DNA of 64,000 nt from CAYMZZ01 sp046297935 (GTDB lineage Bacteria; Bacteroidota; Bacteroidia; Chitinophagales; Chitinophagaceae): contig JBKBHA010000003.1 of the NCBI GenBank assembly GCA_046297935.1, forward strand, positions 186,001 through 250,000, read 5' to 3'. The position numbers and the translations under genes were made by a program. Positions 22,569 to 31,654 of this stretch are shown piece by piece. Under the pieces are notes generated by a model. It did not search any database. It was not told where the DNA came from and saw only the letters and a program-made list of their open reading frames with translations. Every line of letters starts with the position of its first letter. Position 1 is the first letter of the stretch.

Positions 22569-23930
22569 TTAATTTTGTTGCATGCCGGTCATGGCAATCA
22601 CATCTTCGGGTATCGGCAGGGCATAGCGTCGTTCGTTGGGCGTCAATGTGTATTCCTGTCCGTGTACAATACGTTTGGGAATAATATTGTAGCCTTCTTT
22701 GTTCAGTCGCTTTATATCTGTCCACCGCAGCCCGCGAAGTAGCAATTCCTTTCGTCTTTCGCGAAGGATGATTTCAAGGGCCTCCTCAGGGTTATTCGCT
22801 GTAAAGGGAGTGAATGTGCCCGCCTTCCATCTTTTGGCCAGTAATAGATTCAGGTCGTTCATTGCTGGCACCGTGTTGCCTTTTCTTGCCAGGCATTCTG
22901 CCCGAATCAGATACACTTCGTCGGTAGCGAGGCCGCTGAAACCGGTGTTGCTGCCTGTATAGCTTGCTCTAAAGCCCGCTGCGCCATCGGTACCTACCAG
23001 AAAATAAACGGATCGTCTAAGGTCGTTGACAGCATACGACTGAAACAATATGCTGTCTGTCTTTGACCTTGGGATGTTTAAAAGTGGTGAGGGCATCATC
23101 TTGCTGTCGTAAATGACTTCTTTATTGAACCTCGTCATAGGGTAAGTAATCGCTGTATTGGTAATATCATTGAAATCGAGCAAATCGCTTTTTAGTGCAA
23201 GGCTTTTATCGGCATATAGATAAGCGCTGTCGTATTTCCGCATCGACAAATACACTCTGGCCAGCATTGCATAAGCCGCAGCTTTGGAAGGTCGCACGGG
23301 GTGTATGCTAGTCATTGGTAAAAGTTCTCCCGATTCTTTCAGATCCTTCAACACCTGATCGTAGCATTGGCGATTAGTAGCCCTTGTGGTGGCGTCGGTA
23401 AAATTGGGGGTTTTTCGCAGGCTGACGCCCAAATCCTGATCGGCTGTCGACTCATCGTAGGCTTTTGCCCATTGTGCAAGAGCGTTGTACAATGCCCTGC
23501 CACGTACAAATAACGCCATTCCTTTTACCGAAGCCGCATCGTCGGCGTCGGCATCAGCAATCTGAATATCTTCATATGCCTCCAAAACAGAATTGGCCAG
23601 AAAGATATTTTGATACATATAGCCCCATTCATTCAAGGCGCCTGGGACCAACAGGTAACTACCGCTCCAGATATAAGCATTCTTGTCTTCCTGAAAAAAT
23701 AATGCATCATAATTATCCGAAGTAATATAAAAATTGTCAGAGCTACGCTCGCAGCTATTGGGATCTTGTTCATGAATACGAGCGTTATCCAAAATCGACT
23801 GCAAATCGGCGATTGTTTTTGGCACTACCAACTTCCTGTCAGGACGTTCCTCGAGAAACTTTTTACAACTCAAAATGAGTGTGGAGCTAATTGTAAGCAA
23901 GAGCAGGCTTGCAAATTGGATCGGTTTCAT
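22569..23930 (-). CDS. SusD/RagB-family outer-membrane lipoprotein
   Basis: The 453-residue protein starts MKPIQFASLLLLTISSTLIL and has a lipobox LILSCKK, so it is a lipoprotein. The family binds nutrients at the surface as the lid of the SusC channel. The C-terminal part has RAECLARKGN and the ILRERRKELLLRGLRWTDIKR signature of SusD proteins. ATG 23930 lies 10 bases after the SusC stop; the longer frame overlaps SusC. Substrate is not evident, and no carbohydrate-active enzyme is adjacent. Confidence 0.93.
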   Translation of the reverse strand: MKPIQFASLLLLTISSTLILSCKKFLEERPDRKLVVPKTIADLQSILDNARIHEQDPNSCERSSDNFYITSDNYDALFFQEDKNAYIWSGSYLLVPGALNEWGYMYQNIFLANSVLEAYEDIQIADADADDAASVKGMALFVRGRALYNALAQWAKAYDESTADQDLGVSLRKTPNFTDATTRATNRQCYDQVLKDLKESGELLPMTSIHPVRPSKAAAYAMLARVYLSMRKYDSAYLYADKSLALKSDLLDFNDITNTAITYPMTRFNKEVIYDSKMMPSPLLNIPRSKTDSILFQSYAVNDLRRSVYFLVGTDGAAGFRASYTGSNTGFSGLATDEVYLIRAECLARKGNTVPAMNDLNLLLAKRWKAGTFTPFTANNPEEALEIILRERRKELLLRGLRWTDIKRLNKEGYNIIPKRIVHGQEYTLTPNERRYALPIPEDVIAMTGMQQN

Positions 23931-23940
23931 TGAATAAGTT

Positions 23941-26900
23941 TTAGAATTGAAATCTTGCACCCAGCGAATACGATTTACGAATTTTGGCGCCATTGAAGTT
24001 GTCCGGATCAAGTCCCAGATCGTTTGCCCGCCACATTATTCCTACATTGTTCACTACCATAAACAGCGACATTTCTTTGACGAGAGCTTTTGAGCGTTGT
24101 TTAGCGGGCAGTTGGTAACTCAGGTTGATATATTGCAGACGTATATGATCTCCCCGGGTGGCCAACACTTCGCTATTCAGGTAAAAATTATCTCTTGCTG
24201 AATTTGCCGGGTATACAAAAGAAGGAATGCTGGTATGCAATTCGTCGCCGGGCTGTTGCCAACGATTCAGGTAGTCAGAATGACCGTTCTTGCTAGACAC
24301 CAATCTGTTGTAACTGATGCTACTTCGCTTAAAATAATACTTTAGTTTAAAAATCATCCGCGCGCTCAGAGACCAGCGGCCCCAGTCAATATTGTTGCCA
24401 ATTGAACCAAACCAGAGTGGCACTCTGCTGCCCACGAACACAAGATCTTCAACTGGATAATTGTCGGAAGTTATCTTTTGATAGTCTTTACTCGGGCTCT
24501 TATCAACAAACCCGATGGGATCCCCGGTTTGCGGATCCAGTCCCCCCCATTTGTACGCAAAATAGCCATAGGCGCTATAGCCCAGTATGGAACTGCCACT
24601 CGCTACCGAGCTGCTGAGAGGCTCTCTGAACAAACTGGTCATTTTGTGGTCGTTGTAATTCAATATCAGTTGAGTTTTCCATTTAAGTTTGCCATCGATA
24701 TTTAACGAATTGATCTCTATATCCCAGCCTTTGCCGCTCATCTCTCCAATGTTTCGGACCACGCTTGAGCTTCTGATGCCCCAGGTAGACTCAGTAGGAG
24801 TAGTTGCATATAGATCGCTGATGTATTTTTGGTAGAACTCAATACTTCCCTTGAGCCGGTTGTTAAGTATTGAAAATTCGAGCCCCAGATTTAACATAGC
24901 CACCTGTTCCCAGCGAAGTGTTGAGTTATAGGGGTTTTCAAGCTCACTATACGGAGTCTGAATATAGTTGTTGGGAGTGTTTGAATAGCGGAAAGTGGTA
25001 ACTGCTACCCGTGTGGGATCTGAATTACCCTGGGTTCCAAATGTTGCGCGAAATTTAAGGCTGTTGATGAATCGGCTGCTGAAAAATGGCTCAGAACTGA
25101 TATTCCAGGATAGCCCGCTTGACAACAATGGCTTCCATTTATTGTTGGTTGTAACACCAAATAAATTAGAGGCATCTCTTCGGGCACTAAAGGATAATGC
25201 ATACCGATTTTTAAAGGTATAGGCTGCATTACTAAACATGGAAACCTGTCGTAAGTCAGTTCGGGAAAAGTACATGCCACTCCCAATCGGCAACTGAGCA
25301 CCCGTAACAAATGTTCGATACCGGTTTACCTGATCAACATCAGAAGATGTGAGATAGTCAGCATTGTAGCCATAAACTCGATAGCTGTCGCCAATGTTTA
25401 CCGTTTCATTTAACTGGCCGCCGACAATTGCCGATACACTATGGCTGCCCCATGAACGATTGAAATTAATCTGAAAACGAAGATCCTGTGCTCTCAGCCG
25501 TTGATTGCTTCGAATCATTATGTCGCCAACGGGGATAGGATAAGTTACCCGGCCGGTTGTGTAGTTAACCTGCGAATACAAATTGATCATATCCCGTGTG
25601 TAAAAGGATCCAAGCCCTTTCAAATCCGCTGTGTTGCCAATTTGTTGCTGATACCGGTATTTTAAATCAAGTACAATCGATTTACCCAGCTTATAGTTAA
25701 TCGAAAAGTTGGCATTTATATCAGTCAGCTGGCTGGTAACCGAACTGTGTTTATAGTCGGTCAGGGGAAAATAACGCCAGTCCAAAAGTAACCCACTGCC
25801 TGCCGTATCAATATACTCCCTGTTGTATTGATTGTATAACGGAATGGCTTCCCCTGCATCATTGACAAGCTTCGTGTAAATGGGTAGCGCCTGCTTCACA
25901 AATTGAATATCCCCAAAACCTGGCCTACCATTCCTTGCATGGCTTTGGGTATAGCCAACATTTGCACCCAATTGCAACCTTGGCGTTACCTGAAAATTAT
26001 TTGTCCAGCGCATCGTTGTTCGCCGATAAACTGCATCCAATTCAGATCGATTCTCATCCCAGCCTGCAGACATAAGCCATGAATGCCGGACACCGCCTCC
26101 ATTCACACTTATTGAATATTGTTGAGATAGCGCTGGCTGGTACATATATTCGGCTAAATCCTTTCGAATGTCCTGACCTTTCAGTTGGTTAAGTTGCGCA
26201 TCAGCTTCCGCTGCTGTTATTCTCCCGCGCCGCTGGTTCAACAGTATATGATACACTTCGGTAAGAGGTACTCGGCTGCTGCTGGCAGTATCTATCAGAT
26301 TATAGTTTTTTTCAAACAGAAATTTCTCAAAATCAACCATCGTTTCGGCATCCAACTGCTGAAGCGTATATAAATCAGATGCACGTTTCCAGGTGCTGTT
26401 CATGGATAGGTTCACCCGTACAGGTGAACTATATTTACCCTTCTTCGTTGTAATTACAATCACGCCATTGCCAGCCCGCGCGCCCCAAATCGACGCAGCA
26501 GCAGCATCTTTCAACACAGTGATAGTCTCCACATCATTGGGATTGATATTGTCCAGATCTCCTTCATAGGGAAAATTGTCAAGAATGATCAAAGGACTCG
26601 CGATCCCTCTGGTCAAAGTGCTGAGACCGCGTACTACCAGTCCATTAGTAGAACTGGTTGCTCCTGATGCAGTTATTGCCGCGGTGTTCCCTGAAAGGCC
26701 ATTTGCCATAAATCCAAGGCGGTCTAGCACATTTGTACCCACCTGTTCATTAAATAGTTTGCTATCAATTCGACTGAACGAACCCGTAAGCCTTTCCCGG
26801 GGAACATCTTCGTAGCCGGTGTGAATAGTTACCTCCTCTAACTCTTTAGTTGAAATGGTAAGAGTAGATGAGATGAAGCTTGCATTCGCATCAGGAGTCA

Positions 26901-27138
26901 TGCGCAAGGTCTCATACCCCATCGCTTTGATCAATAAAGTATCACCTGGCAGATAACTGTTCAGTTTAAACAATCCCCCGGCGTCCGAATTGGTAACTTC
27001 TCCGCTTCTGGGAATCGATACTGTGGCTCCGGATACAGGTTGCTGTTCAGTGTCCAGCACCCGCCCCTGAATAGGTTTGCTTTGAGCCATGGCAAGGACC
27101 TGGCAGCAAATGGCCAGCATCAAAATTGGCAATCTCAT
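23941..27138 (-). CDS. SusC/RagA-family TonB-dependent outer-membrane receptor
   Basis: The 1065-residue protein has a signal peptide, a carboxypeptidase-like regulatory domain (about 20-105), a plug with LKDAAAASIWGARAGNGVIVITTKKG (a typical SusC segment, in two parts here) and a beta-barrel ending in F. It imports a ligand captured by SusD using TonB energy. No extra STN signalling domain precedes the plug, so transmembrane signalling to an anti-sigma factor is not expected. It lies between the TlpA-like and SusD genes in one operon. Confidence 0.95.
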   Translation of the reverse strand: MRLPILMLAICCQVLAMAQSKPIQGRVLDTEQQPVSGATVSIPRSGEVTNSDAGGLFKLNSYLPGDTLLIKAMGYETLRMTPDANASFISSTLTISTKELEEVTIHTGYEDVPRERLTGSFSRIDSKLFNEQVGTNVLDRLGFMANGLSGNTAAITASGATSSTNGLVVRGLSTLTRGIASPLIILDNFPYEGDLDNINPNDVETITVLKDAAAASIWGARAGNGVIVITTKKGKYSSPVRVNLSMNSTWKRASDLYTLQQLDAETMVDFEKFLFEKNYNLIDTASSSRVPLTEVYHILLNQRRGRITAAEADAQLNQLKGQDIRKDLAEYMYQPALSQQYSISVNGGGVRHSWLMSAGWDENRSELDAVYRRTTMRWTNNFQVTPRLQLGANVGYTQSHARNGRPGFGDIQFVKQALPIYTKLVNDAGEAIPLYNQYNREYIDTAGSGLLLDWRYFPLTDYKHSSVTSQLTDINANFSINYKLGKSIVLDLKYRYQQQIGNTADLKGLGSFYTRDMINLYSQVNYTTGRVTYPIPVGDIMIRSNQRLRAQDLRFQINFNRSWGSHSVSAIVGGQLNETVNIGDSYRVYGYNADYLTSSDVDQVNRYRTFVTGAQLPIGSGMYFSRTDLRQVSMFSNAAYTFKNRYALSFSARRDASNLFGVTTNNKWKPLLSSGLSWNISSEPFFSSRFINSLKFRATFGTQGNSDPTRVAVTTFRYSNTPNNYIQTPYSELENPYNSTLRWEQVAMLNLGLEFSILNNRLKGSIEFYQKYISDLYATTPTESTWGIRSSSVVRNIGEMSGKGWDIEINSLNIDGKLKWKTQLILNYNDHKMTSLFREPLSSSVASGSSILGYSAYGYFAYKWGGLDPQTGDPIGFVDKSPSKDYQKITSDNYPVEDLVFVGSRVPLWFGSIGNNIDWGRWSLSARMIFKLKYYFKRSSISYNRLVSSKNGHSDYLNRWQQPGDELHTSIPSFVYPANSARDNFYLNSEVLATRGDHIRLQYINLSYQLPAKQRSKALVKEMSLFMVVNNVGIMWRANDLGLDPDNFNGAKIRKSYSLGARFQF

Positions 27139-27174
27139 AAAGAAAGTTTTGGTGTAAAAAAATCCGTGGAAGAG

Positions 27175-27699
27175 CTAGTGGTAAATTCGTCGTATTAGAT
27201 CGGTGGTAATCGGTTCCAACTGTGTAATTGCCTTAATTCGGCCATTTAATAGCCAAACGTAAAGCGGTATCAATTCAATGTTAAAAAATTGGCTGATGAC
27301 TGTATCGCGCATAGCAACAGGAAACCTGATATCATTACCATATGTTGCCTTGAGCCTGGAAAAACGATTTCTAACTTTCTCCTCCGTATCGGGATTGCGT
27401 TTACTCGAAATCAATATAACATTCAAACTGTCTCCGAAAATCTCGACCAGGCTGTCGAGCTTCGGAAGAGCCATATAACAGCTCGTGCACCAGGTCGCCC
27501 AAAAATCGAGTAGCACCAGCCTGTCCCTATATTCAGACAAATTGATCACGCTGTCAGAATGATTTATCACGTCGGTAATTCTGGTAACTTTCAGCGTGTC
27601 CCCTACTTGTAGTGTGTAAGCCTTTGTTTCCAGATTTCCTTGAGCAAACACATTCATCACCGGCCACAAAAATGCCAGTATGCAAATCTTGCACTTCAT
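27175..27699 (-). CDS. TlpA-like periplasmic thioredoxin
   Basis: The 174-residue protein has a signal peptide and a thioredoxin fold with DFWATWCTSCY, a TlpA/ResA-type CxxC. Such proteins act in periplasmic disulfide exchange. It is first in the SusC/SusD operon, 36 bases before SusC. TlpA-like partners are common in Chitinophagaceae and Sphingobacteriaceae Sus-type loci, often together with a DUF6520-like protein as here. ATG 27699 is chosen over a TTG at 27708. Confidence 0.88.
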   Translation of the reverse strand: MKCKICILAFLWPVMNVFAQGNLETKAYTLQVGDTLKVTRITDVINHSDSVINLSEYRDRLVLLDFWATWCTSCYMALPKLDSLVEIFGDSLNVILISSKRNPDTEEKVRNRFSRLKATYGNDIRFPVAMRDTVISQFFNIELIPLYVWLLNGRIKAITQLEPITTDLIRRIYH

Positions 27700-27830
27700 T
27701 CCGATCAAATAATTAATTTGAAAATGTACAGGCAGGTGCTACCCAGAGCCTTAACTAACCTTAATGTACGCCTCGAAACGGGTAAATGGGTTCTGATCAA
27801 TTACCGCTTGTTTCGTTGACCGTTACATTC

Positions 27831-27838
27831 CAAATATA
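27831..27838 (-). promoter_or_regulatory. candidate -7 box of the TlpA/SusC/SusD operon
   Basis: The minus strand reads TATATTTG, an exact TAnnTTTG, 132 bases upstream of the TlpA-like start. A -33 element is not obvious. The implied leader would be about 120 bases. The rest of the spacer 27700-27994 shows no gene. Confidence 0.4.
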
Positions 27839-27994
27839 AATTCGATAACTTCTCAGTTGTAGGTATTCCTGATGCAGATAGCTGAGAAAAGGATGAAGTA
27901 CTGGCAATACCGGAAATCTGGCTTGCGAGGGAAATGTGAGCCTCATGGCCTTAGCGGATACATCCAAAGCATGTTGTCGAACCCATCAACAAAT

Positions 27995-28486
27995 TTATTG
28001 GGGAAAATAGTCGAATATCACGGTGTGCTTATCCATCCTAACCAATGAAGTGGTTTCAATAGACTCCGACAGATCATTATCGGTCCAGCTCACCAGAATG
28101 CGGTCGCCGATAGAAGCATGCCAGCGCACGTGTCTGGAATAAAGCAACACTTCGAATCGGAATATTTTGGATTTTATTTCTTCCGGAATCCACCTGACCC
28201 TCGCTCCTCCGAGTGGCAGATTAATGCGCGGTTCGCCCACCGTCAGAAATCCGACTTCGCGCACCAGGTTATTGAGTTCTGCCTTTGCTTTTGCATTCAA
28301 CATCAGATTGGCTTCCTCCGCCACCCGATAAGTAACAGGTAACCGAAACATCTGAGAATCCAGATCGAATCCATATACCATCGATTTGTTCAGTACCCGA
28401 TAAAGGTAGTCAGCCGTTTCGCCACCCGACATATTTGATTCGTCGAGCGTAAGGCTTGCTGCCAGCGATATTAATACCGGACTCAT
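27995..28486 (-). CDS. hypothetical protein
   Basis: The 163-residue protein has no convincing signal peptide and no domain that I recognise. It is mixed alpha/beta by composition with a basic, tryptophan-containing C-terminal half (RVRWIPEE, VRWHASIGD). ATG 28486 is preferred to a TTG at 28495. It is upstream of the TlpA/SusC/SusD operon on the same strand with a 295-base gap, so it is probably a separate unit. Confidence 0.6.
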   Translation of the reverse strand: MSPVLISLAASLTLDESNMSGGETADYLYRVLNKSMVYGFDLDSQMFRLPVTYRVAEEANLMLNAKAKAELNNLVREVGFLTVGEPRINLPLGGARVRWIPEEIKSKIFRFEVLLYSRHVRWHASIGDRILVSWTDNDLSESIETTSLVRMDKHTVIFDYFPQ

Positions 28487-28626
28487 AATTGACAAGGACA
28501 GGTTTGCTGATTACAACATTTTTGCTTCTGATAATGAAAAATTCGGCCACCCGAATTTGGCAACAGAGCAGTTACCCGGCCGCCGCAGGATGTTCTTAAG
28601 CTAAGCTAGTTGAAGTTTGCCAAAAA

Positions 28627-28663
28627 AAAGATAGTACTGCGGTAAACCGCAGTACTATCTTTT
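28627..28663. terminator. strong hairpin with A and T tails in a divergent spacer
   Basis: Arms AAAGATAGTACTGCGG and its exact complement enclose a TAAA loop. The tails would make it a terminator on either strand, but the flanking genes diverge from it. No ORF with gene-like features was seen in 28487-28808 to which it could belong. Confidence 0.7.
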
Positions 28664-28808
28664 CCGGAGGTTACAGAGTTGCAATGTTGAGAACGGCACC
28701 CGACCAATTACTGTTGGTCCGGTAGGCAATGGTCGCCCTTCGTCGTCCGCTCATCCCAAAAGCCTCTAAATCACGGTGGGTTGCCGTACATTTACCCATT
28801 ATACACTC

Positions 28809-29177
28809 ATGAACCTTGCAGGAAATATAGTATGGCTGATATTTGGCGGTTTTTTCGCCGCCCTGGGTTATTTTGTAGGTGGTATTGTGCTCTGCATCAC
28901 TATTGTTGGCATACCCTGGGGTTTGCAGTGCTTTAAGCTGGCCGGGCTGGTGCTATTGCCCTTTGGCCGGCGGGTGAGCAGCGATTCGCAAAACAGCGGC
29001 TGCCTGAGTACTTTCTGCAATCTGATCTGGATTGTGTGCGGTGGCTGGTACACTGCCCTGGTTCATATTGTAATGGGGCTGCTGCTGGCCATAACCATTG
29101 TGGGCCTGCCCTGGGCCCGCCAGCATTTTAAGCTGATCGAAATTTCTTTAATGCCATTTGGCAAACGGGTCGATTAA
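28809..29177 (+). CDS. YccF-domain membrane protein
   Basis: The 122-residue protein contains two copies of a helical hairpin ending in a conserved block, ITIVGIPWGLQCFKLAGLVLLPFG and ITIVGLPWARQHFKLIEISLMPFG (each shown only as family-type blocks), which is the YccF duplication. It is an inner-membrane protein of unknown biochemical role. ATG 28809 (MNLAGN) is chosen because the upstream 11 codons have a different composition. Confidence 0.9.
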   Translation: MNLAGNIVWLIFGGFFAALGYFVGGIVLCITIVGIPWGLQCFKLAGLVLLPFGRRVSSDSQNSGCLSTFCNLIWIVCGGWYTALVHIVMGLLLAITIVGLPWARQHFKLIEISLMPFGKRVD

Positions 29178-29275
29178 ACCCGGGCCTCCTTCGGCAGTCC
29201 ATTTGGCTGCCTCGCTGTATTTCCTGTTTACAACAACAGTACGGTGGGCTTATTTGCAGCATAAACAAGAAATTC

Positions 29276-29656
29276 ATGAAAAAAACATTATTGGCCATTT
29301 TGCTGATCAGCGCCCTCAGCCTGACGGTCAGCGCCCAAAGCCCGGGCAGCAAACTGAGTGAGGAACAGAAAAAGGAACTGAAGGCAAAGATGGATGCCTA
29401 CCGTGCACAACTGAACCTGAGCGAAGAGCAGGAAACCAAAGTAGAGGCGGTGAATGCGGAGTATATAGAAGAATTATCGAAACTGAAAGAATCGAACGCC
29501 TCGCGCATGAAGAAATACAAGGCACTGAAGCAGGCCAATCAGAACCGCGACCGTAAAATGAAGGAGATCCTGACGGCAGATCAGTATAAAATTTATAAAG
29601 CGCAGCAGCAGGAAATGAAGGAGGAGCTGAAGGCCCGCCGCTCCAATGCGGGTTAA
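29276..29656 (+). CDS. small periplasmic coiled-coil protein (Spy/LTxxQ-like)
   Basis: The 126-residue protein has a Sec signal (about 1-20) and a nearly all-helical, Lys/Glu/Gln-rich mature part with LNLSEEQ and LTADQYKIY, repeats of the type seen in Spy/CpxP-like periplasmic chaperones and in Bacteroidota DUF-type relatives. It is directly followed by a LytTR kinase/regulator pair, suggesting envelope stress sensing. The family assignment is tentative. Confidence 0.7.
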   Translation: MKKTLLAILLISALSLTVSAQSPGSKLSEEQKKELKAKMDAYRAQLNLSEEQETKVEAVNAEYIEELSKLKESNASRMKKYKALKQANQNRDRKMKEILTADQYKIYKAQQQEMKEELKARRSNAG

Positions 29657-29660
29657 TAGT

Positions 29661-30740
29661 ATGCAGGCCAGAAAACTATTGTTGCTGGCGGCAATGGTCA
29701 TTACCCTGGTAATGGCCGTGCCCCGCCTGATTGTAATTGCGCACGTAAAAGCAAGATCCTACCCGGGTGCCGAACAGGTATCGTGGTGGGATTTTGGCAT
29801 AAAGAGCATTTTTGCATTTGCCATTGCCTGCCTCTTTCTATGGCTCAATACCAGGCGAAAAAAATGGATGAGCCCCCTGGGCAGCATTCCATTTGCCCGC
29901 TTTGGCACCCGCCTGCTTTTCAATTTTATTGTTTACCTGCTGATCCGGGCACTGGCCATGCAATGGCCGGTCCTTTATTCGGCCACCGCGCTCAACGAAA
30001 AGTTTGGCGGTTTTCTGTTTAACCTCAGCCTGCTGTTGGAAATCATTTTCTGTGTACTTACGGCCGAGCTATACATGCTGTTGCAAACAAACCAGCTGGT
30101 GAAACTAAAAAATCAGGAGCTGGAAAAACTGCATGCCGAAGCCCGATTTGAAGCCCTGAAAAATAAAGTGAACCCGCATTTTCTGTTCAACTCGCTCAAT
30201 ACCATTCATGCCATGATCGACAGCCAGCCGGCTGCCGCCAGGGCATTTGTAAGTAATATGTCGGAAGTGTACCGGCATATCCTGAGCAATGCCGAAAAAC
30301 CGGTGGTGCCACTTGCCGAAGAGCTGCAGTTTGCCAAAGCTTATTTGCATTTGTTGCAGGAGCGGCATGCGGGCAACCTGCTCGTAAAGCTGGACACAAG
30401 CAACGATGCCGCTACCTGCTATCTGCCACCCGCTTCGCTGCAATTACTGATCGAAAACGCGGTGAAACACAATATTGCATCGGCCCGGCAGCCATTGCAA
30501 TTGCATATTGAAATTAGTACAGACAGGCTCAGGGTAAGGAATGCCCTGCAACCCAAAAAAAGCAAAGAACCCTCTACCGGCACCGGACTGCATAATTTAA
30601 ATCAGCGCTACCTGCATATTTGCGGCCAGCCAATAGAAATTCGGAAAGATGATGATGTGTTTGAAGTAGCAATACCCCTGCTAAAACAGGATGCGCCGAC
30701 TGGCAGGTATATAGCGCTACAAAGCAACCTGGTAAATTGA
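29661..30740 (+). CDS. LytS-type sensor histidine kinase
   Basis: The 359-residue protein has four N-terminal membrane helices and a cytoplasmic His_kinase domain with NPHFLFNSLNTIHAMI (phosphoacceptor histidine), LQLLIENAVKHN and GTGLHNLNQRY. It signals to the LytTR regulator encoded one base downstream. ATG 29661 begins four bases after the stop of the coiled-coil gene; ATG 29646 overlapping it is an alternative. Confidence 0.92.
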   Translation: MQARKLLLLAAMVITLVMAVPRLIVIAHVKARSYPGAEQVSWWDFGIKSIFAFAIACLFLWLNTRRKKWMSPLGSIPFARFGTRLLFNFIVYLLIRALAMQWPVLYSATALNEKFGGFLFNLSLLLEIIFCVLTAELYMLLQTNQLVKLKNQELEKLHAEARFEALKNKVNPHFLFNSLNTIHAMIDSQPAAARAFVSNMSEVYRHILSNAEKPVVPLAEELQFAKAYLHLLQERHAGNLLVKLDTSNDAATCYLPPASLQLLIENAVKHNIASARQPLQLHIEISTDRLRVRNALQPKKSKEPSTGTGLHNLNQRYLHICGQPIEIRKDDDVFEVAIPLLKQDAPTGRYIALQSNLVN

Positions 30741-30741
30741 T

Positions 30742-31509
30742 ATGAATATCCTGATTATAGAAGACGAACCCCATTCGGCCCGGCAGTTGCAGGAAATGAT
30801 CACCCGGCTACTGCCCACTGCCCGCTTTGAGCCGGTGATCGACAATGTGGAGGAAGCCATTGCCTGGTTTCGCAAAGGAGTGCAGGCGGATCTATTGTTC
30901 TTGGATATTCATTTGAGCGACGGACTGGCCTTCGAAATTTTTGAATCGGTCAACAGCTTCCTGCCCATTATTTTCACCACGGCTTACGATCAGTATGCCA
31001 TCAGGGCTTTTGAAGTAAACAGTATTGAGTACCTGCTAAAACCTGTCCGCCCCGATCGATTGGAAAAAGCCCTGCAAAAAGCGGAGCAGTATCTGCAACA
31101 GCGCAGGCCATTGATTGATACAGCCCAGCTACAGCAGCTACAGTTGCTGTTATCGCAACGCAGTACCTACAGGGAAAACTTTCTTATTGCCTTTAAAGAC
31201 CGATTCTTACCCATACCGGTAGCCGATTTTGCCTTTTTTGAAATAAGAAACGGGCTGGTAGTGGGCACTCTTTTCAACAAATCCATTCATAGCCTGGAGG
31301 AGCGATCGCTCGACGACCTGGCCCGGCTGATCAATCCCCAACAGTTTTTTCGGGTGAACCGGCAATACATTGTAAACCGGGCAGCCATACGCGAAGTAGC
31401 CCAGTACTTCAATGGCAAACTGCTGGCCAGTCTGCAACCTGCTCCTGCAGAAAAAATCATCATCAGCCGCGAAAGGGCGGGCTCGTTTAAAGAATGGATG
31501 GGTCGTTAA
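30742..31509 (+). CDS. LytTR-family response regulator
   Basis: The 255-residue protein has a receiver domain (IIEDEP at 5-10, phosphoacceptor D55 in LFLDIHLSD, K near 100 in LLKPV) and a C-terminal LytTR DNA-binding domain (FFRVNRQYIVNRAAI). It starts one base after the kinase stop, so the two are translationally coupled. Confidence 0.94.
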   Translation: MNILIIEDEPHSARQLQEMITRLLPTARFEPVIDNVEEAIAWFRKGVQADLLFLDIHLSDGLAFEIFESVNSFLPIIFTTAYDQYAIRAFEVNSIEYLLKPVRPDRLEKALQKAEQYLQQRRPLIDTAQLQQLQLLLSQRSTYRENFLIAFKDRFLPIPVADFAFFEIRNGLVVGTLFNKSIHSLEERSLDDLARLINPQQFFRVNRQYIVNRAAIREVAQYFNGKLLASLQPAPAEKIIISRERAGSFKEWMGR

Positions 31510-31532
31510 TGATCGCGGATTTTTTTTCGATT

Positions 31533-31552
31533 AGCTGTTGGCAACAACAGCT
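31533..31552. terminator. possible terminator hairpin after the LytTR regulator
   Basis: AGCTGTTG-GCAA-CAACAGCT forms an eight-base stem 24 bases after the stop and is followed by a loose pyrimidine tract (CTTTCTTTTTC). It is of moderate strength only. Confidence 0.4.
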
Positions 31553-31654
31553 CCGGCTTTCTTTTTCTTCACTTCGCTGTGTTCTTCATTTACAAGCCAT
31601 GGCAGGTTGCTGATCTTTATACCATCAACCTTACCCAAATAAATATAAATAGCC

